NCBI GenBank assembly: GCA_019279435.1
Contig: JAAALK010000286.1
Location: 44,329,712-44,393,711, forward strand
DNA from: Zizania palustris
Lineage: Eukaryota > Streptophyta > Magnoliopsida > Poales > Poaceae
Length of the DNA: 64,000 nucleotides
Direction: 5' to 3'
The position numbers and the translations under genes were made by a program. The notes under the pieces were generated by a model that saw nothing but the letters and a program-made list of their open reading frames with translations, made no database searches and was not told where the DNA came from. Positions 11,800 through 23,178 of the stretch are shown here, piece after piece (positions within the stretch are counted from its first letter, which is position 1; each line of letters opens with the position of its first letter).

Positions 11800-12380
11800 A
11801 TGAATCCTTGGACAGTCATCTCCCTCGTCGTCGTCCTCGCCGTCGCCATGGCCACGGCCACGGCCGCCGCGGAAGGTCCGGCCGCCAACTACCTCGTCTT
11901 CGTCGACCCGCCGCCCTCCGGCGTGGTGGGCACCACCTACCAGCTCGGCATCCTCACCGCCGCGCTTGGCAGGTATGCATCTAAACCTCGTTCGTTCCAA
12001 AGAGCAGCACACCGCAGGCCGGCACAAGAATTTCTTTGGAATTCGTCCGTCTTCAAAAAAAAAGCACAAGAATTTCACAACTGTGATAATAATTTTCGAA
12101 AATGCATGTAGCGAGGAGAAGGCGAAGGGGGCGATCCTGTACAACTACAAGAACGTCGTGAGCGGGTTCTCGGCGAGGCTCACGCCGGCGGAGCTCGAGG
12201 CAGTGAAGAGTGAGTTTAATCCAACTAATGGCGCGATTAGCTAGCTATGTGTGTCAGATCCTGATGCGCTTGCATATGTGCTTGTGTGTGTGCGTGTGTG
12301 CAGAGCAACCTCAGGTGAACCGGGTGTTGCCCAGCGCCACCTTGTCGCTCATGAGCAGCAACTTCGACGGCATCAACTGA
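11800..12380 (+). CDS. Secreted stand-alone subtilisin propeptide-like inhibitor (I9 domain)
   Basis: Three exons, 11800-11972, 12112-12209 and 12304-12380, all with GT-AG borders and consistent phase, encode 115 aa. Residues 1-24 form a hydrophobic, alanine-rich signal peptide. Residues about 30-107 match the inhibitor I9 fold: YLVFVD strand, LGSEEKAKGAILYNYKN, then VVSGFSARLTPAEL and a terminal VNRVLPS strand. In plant subtilases this fold is the propeptide that chaperones and inhibits the protease. Here no catalytic domain follows: a stop comes eight residues after the LMSSN segment, and the next kilobase is non-coding. Stand-alone I9 proteins (Arabidopsis SPI-1, Pleurotus inhibitor) act as subtilase inhibitors, so an apoplastic or vacuolar inhibitor role is inferred. 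It could instead be the surviving 5' end of a subtilase gene. Confidence 0.8.
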
Positions 12381-12854
12381 TTCATCCGGTCCGGAGATCG
12401 AATCGGTTTATTTATGCACATGACACGACGGATTTGTTTTCGGTATTTGATGTGTATTTTTTTGTTTTGTAATATCGTTTTTCACGTTTGAACGCATGAC
12501 GTGTGCTTATCTATGTAGATATGTTGGCAAGTAGTGCAATTTTATATAGTATGATTATTTATATATGTTTATTTCGGCGAAGCTAGAGTAAAAATGGAAG
12601 AAAGCTATGAATTAAACGTTGAACTGGAGGGGTGAAAACATGGTCAAAATATGAGAGTAATAAACGAAAAAAAATCCACCCTCTTTCTCGTTCTATATAC
12701 AAAATTTAGCAATTTAAGAAAGTTTTTATGTCATTCTCCGTTTGTTTCCTAAAAATCATGTCCATACTTTGAGTCTGATTTAAGGATTCAGGTAGAGAAG
12801 AAAATATAATGAAATTGAAAATAATTTTTAAGGACCTTCCGACATAAAATTTAA
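12381..12854. other. 3' flank of the I9 gene, non-coding
   Basis: AT-rich, no coding frame. It probably includes the 3' UTR of the I9-like gene. No other feature is seen. Confidence 0.5.
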
Positions 12855-13617
12855 GGGTCTATTTGGTTTGGAGACAAAGTGGGACGCGATAGTCAATTAT
12901 AGTTTTTTAGGATGGGATCATCTCATCTCGTGTTTGGTTGTGTCGGATGAGGATGTTCCTGTTTTCTGTTTAGTTGGTGGATTGAGAAAAATAGACGATG
13001 ATAATTTTAACGTTGTTATAACAGTTTTTGTAGGCCCCATTTATCATTATGCGGGTCCCATATGTCATACTATCATTTTCTTCTTCCTCCTCTATCTCTC
13101 AAACTCATCCACTCTCATCCCCTGTGACGTTCGTCGCCGTCCACCGCCCCCGGTCTCGCTTGGCTGGGTCATCGTCGCCTGCCTTGGTTGCCCGCCCCGA
13201 GTCGCTGCCCCCCGTCGTCTGCCGCCTCCGGTCGCTTGGACTGGTTGTCATCGGTTGCCCTAGTTACCCTCCTCGAGTCACCGCCCCAACCGCCTCAAGT
13301 TGCCGCCTACAATCGTCTATGTCCCCGGTCGTCATCCCAGATTGCATGGAGCATGCTTGTCTGCCGCCCTAAGTCATAGCCGGCTCTGGCCACCGCCCCA
13401 AGCCGCTGCTTGCCGCGCGCCATTGAGCAGATGGAGTAAAAGTGGGGTGCCTTCGTCCGCTCGTTTTCCAGGGACAGGAGTATCCTCATTTTGGGGAATA
13501 TACCTGGAATATTCCTCTAGTGGGATATTCCTATCCTCTTTGTCCCTCGATCAAACATCATCGAAAATAGGCTCGCCCTATTCCAACCCATTTGATCCCT
13601 CGAACACAAACACACGC
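12855..13617. mobile_element. PIF/Harbinger-type element with GC-rich core, 763 bp
   Basis: The ends gggtctatttggttt and (complement of the right end) gcgtgtgtttgtgtt are imperfect inverted repeats. They are flanked by the 3-bp duplication TAA (12852-12854, 13618-13620), the Harbinger signature. Inner inverted motifs (gagacaaagtggga and tttgtccctcg) support the pairing. The core at about 13120-13440 is much more GC-rich than the arms, is open in two + frames and is full of proline, serine and arginine codons, yet resembles no protein I know. It may be captured host sequence. Confidence 0.65.
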
Positions 13618-13620
13618 TAA

Positions 13621-15629
13621 GAGTGAGATCTCCGATGTCTATCGGAGATGCTCTTGTATGCATAATTGTAAACTATATATTGGATATTGATATACATTGA
13701 TCAGTGGGTGTGTCAATTAGTTGAAAAAAGTGATGACCTACTCTAGAAAATAGAAGTATTTTTTTTCTTTCCCAACTCTACAGCCTGTTAGTGGTAGCTG
13801 TGGTGATGACTGACAGTTTCCTCTGCCACACCCTTATGGGAATGGGACTACAAGTTCTTGGGGTGCTCTTGGTGCGTTTTTTAGTCACACTTTAACACAC
13901 GCGAGGCCTGAGAGATCTGGTTAACTCCAGTACACAGGTCTAATGTTCTTAGAAAAAAGTTTAAGGTGTGCCAATCAATTTGATACTACAATTGATAAGA
14001 AAGCATAGATAATAGCATTAGTAGCATAGTCGATCGGCTATCGAACCGATGACCGTGATAAGTATGGAATAATCGTGAATGAGCGCGCCGATCGGCCGTA
14101 GGGCCGATGACCACGAGCAGAGCAATTGGGGTGAACACACCATCGGTTGATGAGATGGGCGATTCACACATATAGACTGATGAGCATCTCCTGATGAAAG
14201 ATAGGATGTACCATTGAATTGAAGATAATCTATCAGTTTATACTCCGATAGAAATAAATAAAATGTGCCAGATAATGTCTATATCATGAAAATCATCACA
14301 ATAACTAGATCGGATCTAACCAAGACAGTAACTAATCACGATGATCTTAATAATATGTCAAAGTATCGGCATGCTTTATTTAGATGAATGATATACAACA
14401 TGAATAAGATACAATAGCAAGAGATATCGGACCTAACCAGTAAAGCCTCAAACTACCACACCTAGATCACATCAATCTAAGAGATCAATCTGATGCAGCA
14501 TTAGACTTAGCCAATACACCGTGATAAATCGGTGATCATACTGTTTCAGCTAATGTCTTCAAGAGATCAAATTGATGCAGTCGTGAAGACACTGACCTAG
14601 TTGATACGATCGTCGGGGATGGCGGGACTCACCTCTTCGCCGAAGATCAGAACGATTCAGCCTAGCTCCGAGTGTCGAATCTCGCCGAGATTAATCTTGG
14701 GGAGCTAAGGGTGACGATGCGCTGAATAGTTGTTTGACATGGTTGTGTGTTTTTACCTAGCTAATTAGATACATGTTTATAGTACGAAGACTTGCTGTCC
14801 TAGTATTCTATCATAATCGATCCTGAATAATCTTTATCTTCATCGGTTGTTTCATTCGATCAGGTTGTAACAACATGGACGGGCTTCTTTGATCATTTTT
14901 GATCAGATCTCTTTGATTATCTGTTGACCGTGCGACATCTTTGGTAGGCCTGAGCTTTACCAAATCTTGGTGTCAACACATGCCCCCAGTTTTGGAGCAT
15001 AATGGAGATTTTTTGTTGATTTTGCTGCTTCAAAACTGAAGAAAGTACCTGATGAATAAAAGGAGATGTTAGAAAAAAAATACTGGATCTTACTGATGCA
15101 CACAGTAGCTTTGAGAGGAAAACAAACAAGAACATGGAGAAGATTGCACGAAGAACAGGAAATTATAGTGATTCTACTGAAAAGCAGATGAATGGACCCA
15201 ATGAGTATTACAATGGAACATTGCAGAAATTAAATGAAAATACAGGAAAATTTATGGATTCAAGTTTATACGGAGGATTTGTAATTGTAATGCATAGATA
15301 ATTATAGTGATTCTACTGTTTGTAATCTCATCTTGTTTTTTTGTTGGTGCTGTTTCTATATCAGTTATTATCTCTATTTTCTACCGTTTTAGCGGTCTAG
15401 ACATAAAAGTTTTGAAGATTATTACGAGTTGGCAATATAAGCTTTGGTGCTAGAAGATAATTTAGAATTCATGATCAAATTCATTACAAACTATATGTGC
15501 ATTTGAATAAATATCATGCTTTATTTAAGTATTTATCATTAAGAATAAGACTCTATTACAAAACACAAACATCTAACTAGTAAAAAGTGACAAACCCATG
15601 AGCTGTATGTTGACTACTACCATCACCTT
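13621..15629. other. Retroelement-derived debris, no gene
   Basis: About 14010-15000 contains repeated 'gccgat/atcgg' phrases and then gtgtcaacacatgccccc near 14970-14990. From general experience, these mark LTR and leader regions of degraded grass gypsy elements. No LTR pair, PBS or pol domain was recognised. 15000-15600 is AT-rich without features; the phrase attatagtgattctact occurs twice (15163-15179, 15302-15318). Confidence 0.4.
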
Positions 15630-16378
15630 CAGGGCTGGGCCCTGAGGGGGCCAGCAGTGCCCCCGCCCTGGCCCCCACCTCCAAGGGTCATGTATATACC
15701 CATATATGTATACTATAATGGCTACATTCTATGTCTCTGAAACTCCAAACGACTCAGCGACATGCTTCAATTTATCAATCTCTGAATCATGCAAATTACT
15801 AGTGTTAAAGATAGAATGTAATCCCCTACTTAGACAATACTTCTATCATATGGAAGGCTCGGCATACATGAAAAGTGCCCAATCACCTTTCCTTCATTTT
15901 AATCACCTTTTCCTTGACTCACGCTCACAGGCTTTCTATTTAAATGGAGATCACGCACACTTTCGGGTCTTCCATGCTCCTCTTCCATCGCACACATGGA
16001 CTCTGTGTACTTTAGCTCGCCGGCAACAACACTACTTACCCTCTCTCCCAAGATGCCATGACCGATCTTGCCCATGCACTGGTTTGTTGGTAATCCCAAA
16101 ATCATGATGCTTATTTCTTTTTTAGATTTTTTGCTAACTATTTTTTCTCTAATGCACACCATAGTCAGTGACTTTACATAAAGGAACACTAGAAGAATTT
16201 TTTGAGTTAATTTAACGATTACTCATTATTCCATATGTATATTGTTTTAAAATATATTTTAACTATGTATTGGTGAGATTATATATATATATTTGAGTAT
16301 TATATTATTATTATATTTATATAAGGGCCTCTAAATTTTAGCTTGTTCCGGGTCTCCAAAATCTCAAGACCAGCTCTG
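15630..16378. mobile_element. Non-autonomous hAT element, 749 bp
   Basis: The left end cagggctgggccctgag pairs with the right end, which in complement reads cagagctggtcttgag. A perfect 8-bp target duplication atcacctt flanks it (15622-15629, 16379-16386). The CAGAGCTGGCCCTGAG-type terminus is a common plant hAT end. An open + frame at 15706-16107 has no recognisable domain and no hAT transposase signature. It lies just downstream of the 3' end of the RNF170-like gene, possibly inside its 3' UTR. Confidence 0.85.
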
Positions 16379-16934
16379 ATCACCTTTGCAATAATTCGCT
16401 AGCCATACCAAAAGTCGAAGATCAGCTGAACATGAACAAGCTATAGAACAGTTCTCTAATGATCTAGATCTTCTTATCTTTCAAATTTTAGCTTACAAAA
16501 CAGACAAGGGCCAATCAGCCCACTCAACTTTAGATTATCCGATTTTAATACAGTCGAATAATCTGCATAAAAAATCAGATAATCCGAATCCATCAGATTT
16601 TATCAATACCATATCCATATTCGTATCTGCATCAAAAATTCAGAAAACCAATATCACACCCTCCCACTTAACTCTGAACCACTTTGGCTAGCACAGGAAA
16701 TAATTTTTGCTGCAGTGACGTCATGGGGCTCAAGGATGAAAGAAGTGCTCATTGTTGTGGCCAAATGCCTAAGTACATACAAAAAAACTAAAGAAAAAGC
16801 AATCGGTAAGTACAGCATGACTGCATGACAATATATCACAAAACAGGCTACTAACGCCGTCAATCGTCTCGTCATGAATCATCATCGACTTCAGCTAGCA
16901 ACCTTCCAGCACATGAAATCTCATGTCTAAAAAT

Positions 16935-19480
16935 TCAGTGGCCTCCATGGCGGTAGAGAAGCAGCGAACGGTAGACAGCAGCAAGGTGGAGGAACACAAT
17001 CACCAGCACGAGAACGTCATCGAAGAACCCGACCAGCCCCAGCACACCTGTAGCAGGATTGAAGACCATAAAAACCTTATGACACATGTCAATGGAATCT
17101 TGATCGCGCACAAGAAAATCTGGCTAGGAATATTGCTGTTACTTTCAGGAAGAATGTCGACAGGGCTCAGGACATAAATTGCACTCAGTGCTACCTGCAA
17201 ATTTCACTCAATGAGAAACAGTGCAGAATGACCTGTTAACTTCTTCAATCTTAGTAGGTTTCTGTGATCATACTATAATACTCCTCCAGTCATTATTTAG
17301 TGTAATGACCGGAGGATACCAAAAGATAGTTCAATGACCTAACACCTTACCATAATGATCATCCTCGTCCTGAAGATAAGTGGGAGGGTCCTATGGGGAT
17401 CCATTAGTTCCCTGAACAGTCTTTTGATGAAAAAGGGTAGGTCTTGCAACCTCTGAAAAAGATAGGGCAAACATCAGTTCATCAAGGAACTAACTAGATG
17501 TAAAACCTGTTGCAGTTAGGGAACTAGAAGCTCATATATTTGTTATAATTATAAATAGTTACATATGTTATACCTATAGTTGTATTCCTCATACAACTAT
17601 GGCAACTCTAGTGACTATCTTATCAATCACACATTCACACTATAATTTATAAATAATCTTTTCCTGCATAACAGAATAATAGGGTATGGATATCTATTTT
17701 ATTCTGATTAATGTCGAACTTCAGTCTTTCAAAGCAAGAGTAGAAGTTTCCATCAACGTTGTTTGAATTCTGGAAAAATAGATGTTATCCCTGAATAGGG
17801 ATACTCAACCACAAAGACATAAGGAGGTAAAGTACTGAAACAACAGAAAGGCATCAAACTGCTACTACCTACCATGAAACCTAACCCAGTAGAGATTATC
17901 TAGCAACAATACTAACTGAATGCTACAATTTTTTAGAACACGATGGTGGAGAGGCCCACTTGCATGCTAGGAGTTACACAATAGATGATTTCCGAACCAA
18001 TGCTGTGCAGACATGTGTGAACACTACACTGTAGATCCTATAAAAGTGAGGAGCATGAAAATCAAGGAACAATGAGCCAACTATGAGAAAATGACAGACG
18101 ATCCCCCCAGACAATATTTATTTATGTTTCTGCAGAGTCCTGTGTACATCCTATATCTGAAGAGATAGTAAGTCAGCTTTCATGAACAATGTATAAACCT
18201 GAGTCATGCTGCGGGGAACTCCACCAAATATGCGGTTGTAATGCTGAATCTCTCCTAAAACATGCTGAATTTGTGGATCATCGTCATTATCTATTGATAC
18301 ATTAGCTGGTACCAGAAGATTTATAAGGCGACGGCAAATGGGACACTTGCAAGGCTGTACAGCAGGTCCATGATTCCAAACACGGACAATGCACTCTCCT
18401 ACAAGAAAATAAGCAGTACTTACTAATACCTTCAGTAATACTAGAGGATAAGTCAAGGAAGTATAACTGGGTAGGCATTACATGTTCAACAAGTAAATAT
18501 CACTGTCAATCTTATGGCCAAACTGAAAGAAAAAACAATCCCTGCAGAAGATAGCTCGGTCATAAAAGACAGGGTGGTATCATCTATCATTTTCATATTG
18601 ATTAGATAGCATTGATCCTGATTCATGCAACATAGAAGATAACAAACTTGCTCTTTTGGAGTGGATAAAGTGAATGTTACCATTTCATAACATGACAACT
18701 AGTATCATTAAACTAAGGGACATGAGACATTTGGTAATTTCAAAGAATCATCATGAATGTGCCCAATTCAATCCTATAAACATAAATGCCCATTGTATGC
18801 ACAAACAAGCTCAGAGATGGCGATTGATTGGTTTGGGGGTGAAGTTGACTTTTCCAGTTGTATCAGGGAATGTTAAAATGTTGTGATGGGGAATTGTAGT
18901 GTTCATTTGTATCAGGTGCATGACACGAATCTTAGATCTGGCCTCTCTTTCTATAAGTTCGTGTAGAATGTATTACTCCCTGTCTTCCATCTGTATACCT
19001 TCCATTATTTCGACCTATCAAAAACACCACCATAAACCCGCTGCATCGACACACACAGGTGCATCCTAAACAAAGTCTAACGAGCAAATTGGAGCCTTCT
19101 TATCCTGCACGGAATTCACAACCGCGTAATCTGCACATCCTTGGCAATTCTAGCATGCAGAAACCATTTCTTAATCGAAACAAAGCAAAAACCCGAGTGA
19201 AATGAACTCGCAACAAACAGTTTTGCGAAATATCCAGATCTAACCGCTCGAAACAGCTGGATCGAGGTCCGAGAAGCGATCGAACTTCCCGGGAAGGGGA
19301 AACGACGAGCTACAGTCAGGGGACAGGAAGAGGAAGAGGAAGAGGAAGAGGGAGAGGAAACAGACCGCAGAACCAATGGGAGCAGTTGGCCTGGCAGGGG
19401 ATTCGGAACTGGTCGTGGCAGACCGAGCAGACGTCGTCCTCCGGTGGCACCGGCGACGCCGAGGAGGAGTCGGAGCTCAT
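16935..19480 (-). CDS. RNF170-like E3 ubiquitin ligase (RING + DUF1232)
   Basis: Five exons on the - strand: 19366-19480, 18199-18398, 17351-17452, 17143-17194, 16935-17047, all GT-AG with consistent phase, encode 193 aa. Residues 18-60 form a C3HC4 RING: Cys18, Cys21, Cys33, His35, Cys38, Cys41, Cys57 and Cys60, with CQANCSHWFC typical of RNF170-type proteins. Residues about 137-180 are the DUF1232 membrane region (ALSAIYVLSPVDILPE, then GFFDDVLVLVIVFLHLAAVY), ending in YRHGGH. Animal RNF170 is an ER-membrane E3 ligase, so an ER location is inferred. An in-frame ATG at 19529-19531 would add 17 residues, largely Arg-Glu repeats encoded by a CT/CG microsatellite. I prefer the second ATG (19478-19480), whose MSSDSSSASPVPPEDD leads straight into the RING. 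Confidence 0.9.
17281..17316. repeat. Mini-Stowaway palindrome in intron
   Basis: The left arm ctcctccagtcatta and the right arm taatgaccggagga are near-perfect inverted repeats separated by seven bases and flanked by TA on each side. This is the terminus type of Stowaway MITEs with almost all the interior deleted. It sits between the third and fourth coding exons of the RNF170-like gene. Confidence 0.55.
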
Positions 19481-19489
19481 CCCCTCCCT

Positions 19490-19512
19490 CTCTCTCTCTC
19501 GCGCGCGCGCAC
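19490..19512. repeat. CT/CG microsatellite at 5' end of RING gene
   Basis: A (TC)n tract running into a (GC)n tract lies just upstream of the preferred start codon of the RNF170-like gene, in its 5' leader. It encodes the arginine-glutamate repeats of the alternative N-terminal extension. Confidence 0.7.
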
Positions 19513-19679
19513 GCTGTCCGCCTTCTTCCACGGTTCGGCAACTGGTTTGGTTGCTTTCTCAGGCCACGCATCGATCCGATTCGAGGCCCCGAACGGCCGA
19601 GCCCGAACTCTACTCTTTTTCCCTTTTAATCGGCTTGTTTTTATATATATTTATATATATATATATATATACAAATGCT

Positions 19680-20120
19680 ATTATATAGTACTATTCTAAT
19701 GAGAAATTTACTACTGAAAAAAATAGTACTCAATTATTATTTTACTAAAAAAATCTACTACTAAAAGTGATCGTTGCAGAATAGTTATTCTACACTTAGA
19801 AAAATATATGGGAACGCTATTCTACACCACATGTGTAGAATAGTTATTTTACACCGACTACTTTCAGTAGTAGATTTTCTCAGTAAAATAACAATTGAGT
19901 ACTACTTTTTTCTCAGTAATAGATTTTTCGATATAATAGCTATTGTACATCCGTGGTGTAGGATAGTATTTGTATATATATATATGTGTGTGTGTATTGA
20001 CTACGTGTGTAGAATAGTTATTTTACACCGATCACTTTTAGTAGTAGATTTTCTCAATAGAATAGTAATTGATTTATAATTTTTTTAATAGTAGAGTAGA
20101 ATAGTTATTAGAATAATGTG
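19680..20120. repeat. Foldback repeat cluster (attctacac family)
   Basis: The motif tgtagaatagttattttaca and its complement recur in both orientations together with agtagtagattttctcag, separated by a (TATG/TG)n microsatellite near 19975-19995. The pattern is of nested or tandem foldback MITEs. A relative lies at 41734-41880. No clear target duplication was identified. Confidence 0.5.
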
Positions 20121-20459
20121 TGTATATATATTTATGATTTGGAGTATAGATTATAATAATATAACAAGAATTGTGTAATTTAACGTTTAAGCGCATAAAT
20201 TTGAGAGAAAATTGATAACTTTTCACGTAACATATTCGAGCGTATAATAAATTGTCACCCAAGAGATTTTACTGTTTAATAATTTATTATTCGTACGAAT
20301 GATACTTAGAGATTCTAAGTCTACTATGAATAATACTTAGAAATTCTAAGTGTAAGTATAAAATAAGACAGGTCATTTATTTTTGAATGATAAATTATCA
20401 TATATTCTCAAACTTTGTTAAGCGTAATTTCCAGGAATTGGCCTCGCGGAACCCACTTA

Positions 20460-20709
20460 CGAGGTGTTTAGTTTGCTAATTAACAAATGTATGTATTTTG
20501 TTTACGTTATATTGTTTGGTTGATAAGTATAATGTATTCTGATAACGTAATCCGATACCAGACTGATTAGAGTGTGATGGGTTGATTACTAGATTGTAAT
20601 CTAATTATGTGGTATCTAATATCAGCACATTCAAACCAAACAAAATCTAATGTAATTAATTTACACTGTAAATAGATAACACTTAAAATAAACATGACCA
20701 AACGCCTTG
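20460..20709. mobile_element. Tourist-like (PIF/Harbinger) MITE, 250 bp
   Basis: Left end cgaggtgtttagttt pairs with the right end, complement caaggcgtttggtca. The 3-bp duplication TTA flanks it (20457-20459, 20710-20712). The interior is AT-rich and non-coding. Confidence 0.65.
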
Positions 20710-20987
20710 TTAGCGTATGGAGTTAAGCCACGACCGGATCATAGCACTCTCAAATCTCAATGAACCATGCACGATGAAGCATTAACTGTCATTTATCTCA
20801 AAATATTGACATGTCAATATAGAGGAAGGGGAAAAAAGAAGACTTAGATCACAAGTTATAAATATACGAAAGTGAGTTGTTTGCCTTAAAATGGTACACA
20901 AAAGTTACATAGGTTTAGTTATCTATAAAGAGAATAATATCCTACAACATTATATTATACAAGTAAGGAGTCTGTACTTTGTGATGA

Positions 20988-22333
20988 GCCTTATTTTATT
21001 GATACGATGATAAAAAAATTTTCAACGAATCTAACTCCCTATACGCAAAATTCATAGTTTTGCATGATTTTTTAGAAATCCAAGGGCCTTTGCGCAAAAT
21101 TCTTAGTTTCTACGTGATTTATTAGAAATCTAAGGGTTTTTACGCAAAATTTGTAATTATATAGAAATTAAAGTGCTGAAATACAAAAATACATTTTTTT
21201 TATTTTTTCTTTTTCTTCTCGTGCTTTATGCAGCCAAGGCTGCGGTCCTAGGCTTTATATTAGTAGAGATTAATATATATATATATATATTTCAAGCAAA
21301 CTATAATGATTTGTACTGTCTTGTATGGCTTGGCTTGTACATGCAAAAAATATTTGATACTGCTAGGCAAACCATGCAGCATAGAATCTTGGATTTAAAT
21401 GGATATTTATTATTCTCACTCCTTTGTTTGAAAAAGATAATCTCACTCTAAACTTGAGGAAAATGATCTCGAGGAAGATTGAAGAAGAACATGGCTAGAG
21501 GAAAAAGACGAATAGCACAGTGACGACGAACGCGACTGACGCCGTGACGCGTAGCACCCACGCAACCACATGAGCAAATCTCCCGCCTGCACATACATGT
21601 GTGTGGCGATTAGCTCAGATATGCATGCAAGCGTGAGCAATGCAAACAAACTCCAGCTTTTTTTCTGCATGCAGCAACGAACAAAATGCTCCAACATCGG
21701 CGAGCAGTTTCTTGCAAGCTAGTCACGAACGCTACAATTGAAACAATTGCCTCGTCAAACAGTGATGGTCACAGCCACGCCTTAATGCTATAACTGTCAT
21801 CTGCCACGCGCGCTGAGCGGCCACCACGAGTTCTTCTAGTGAATTATCTCACGTTTGGTTGGTGAAGTAAAGTTTAGTCTGCTATCACGTCGGATGTTTG
21901 AAAATCAATTTAAATGATTAAATATGAATTAATTATAAAAATAATTACAGTAACATCACATTGTCAAATTATAGCGTAATTAAGCTCATTGCATTCGTCT
22001 CACGAATAATCCACCAATTATGAATAAATTTTATAAATAATCTACATTTAATACTTTAGCAAAACCGTTCCCTCACATGCATGTGCCTCCCCCGCGCAAA
22101 ACCGTCCGCGTCGATGCCCACCGCCCCGCATGCAAAACCGTATGCACCGAGCGTGAGAAAAAAAGAAAAAATGAAAAAGAAAAAAAAAAGAAAATTGTAT
22201 TTTTGTATTTCGGTTTTTAATTTATGTATTTTGCGTGGATATACAAATTTTGTGTAAAAAACTTTAGATTTCTGAAAAATCACGCAGAAACATAAATTTT
22301 GTGCAAAAAAGACTATTACAAAATAAGATTACA
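20988..22333. mobile_element. Element with long inverted repeats, about 1.35 kb
   Basis: The left arm (about 20988-21240) and right arm (about 22090-22333) are long imperfect inverted repeats. They share, in order from the outside, cttattttat/cttattttgt, acgcaaaattcatag-like blocks, ttagaaatctaag, acgcaaaattt, gaaatacaaaaataca and a poly-pyrimidine tract. Arms of more than 150 bp suggest a Mutator-like or foldback transposon. A duplicated internal block occurs in the left arm (acgcaaaattcttagtttct at about 21091). The interior holds a Tourist-like MITE remnant and a - strand open frame (21443-21697) with no recognisable domain. No target duplication could be fixed. Confidence 0.5.
21851..22056. 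repeat. Tourist-like MITE remnant
   Basis: It begins acgtttggttggtgaag with aagtttagtctgc inside and carries the family core atgaattaattataaaaat and gaataatccaccaattatg. It ends abruptly near 22056 without the partner terminus. Confidence 0.5.
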
Positions 22334-22339
22334 TGATAC

Positions 22340-22640
22340 TCCTTCAGCAGCTTTTGTGCGTTGGCCTCCTGCACTCGCAACATTCTTGACGGGCGAGCCC
22401 CGAATGCATCTTGGTCAGCCAATGTTAGCCGATCTTCGTGACGCTCCTCCACCGCATGCCAGAGCCCGACGCCTCGAGATTCACCTGCATCACAAGATCC
22501 CCACTCATGGTAGTTTGCTCGCATTAACACAGGGAACTCCACCGAGCCACTGGACTCCTTGACGACGCGCTCCGCCGCGACTGTTCGCATCACAAACTTG
22601 GCACTCTTGAACCTCGCTCTATACCAAATATTGGAACTGG
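22340..22640 (-). pseudogene. Degraded Ty1/copia gag fragment
   Basis: On the - strand, tttggtatagagc (at about 22612-22628) resembles an initiator-tRNA-Met primer-binding site with one change. The reading frame after it gives ESSGSVEFPVLMRANYHEW and GLWHAVEERHEDRLTL, the start of copia gag polyproteins, with one internal frameshift between the two blocks. No LTR, protease or RT remains. A second, perfect PBS-like tggtatcagagc lies at 22697-22708 in the opposite orientation. Confidence 0.55.
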
Positions 22641-23178
22641 CAAACTTATCTTGTTCCTCAAGTTGAGTGAGTTTTTTGCTGTTAGTTCCAACATTTGGTA
22701 TCAGAGCAAAATTCAAAATTGACAAGGGAACATCGATCACCTGAAGATGATGAACAACACATTTACGAGAACGTCCAGCTACTGACACCTCCTCTCTGTG
22801 CAATTCGGTTCAGCGATTGCATGCTATTTATATACACAACAGCGACGCAGCGCAACTACCACCTGAGCGAGTCTCACGCGCACCGCGAGCAGCTCGCAAG
22901 AACAGGTCAGTAGCAGGAGCTAACAAACTCCAGATCATTTTTCTGCATACAGCAACAAAATGATCACCAAACTACATGGCGGGTTTATTTCCTAACATCC
23001 TCTAGACTTCCCTGCTATTCGAAACGAGATGCATAGACAAAACATGGCATGCAATCTGCATAGATAGTCTTCGGCAACATTTTCTTGTCTGGAGTTCTGA
23101 ACATAGCCTTACTAGATGACAACACTAGAGACAAAGTGCACTAGTTTAGATATATTGTAAGTTTCAGGATGCTACTGC

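Noticed and set aside
22684..22708. A perfect tRNA-Met PBS-like motif on the + strand as the start of another retroelement
   Set aside because: No LTR pair or gag follows in that orientation. It is probably debris next to the - strand copia fragment.
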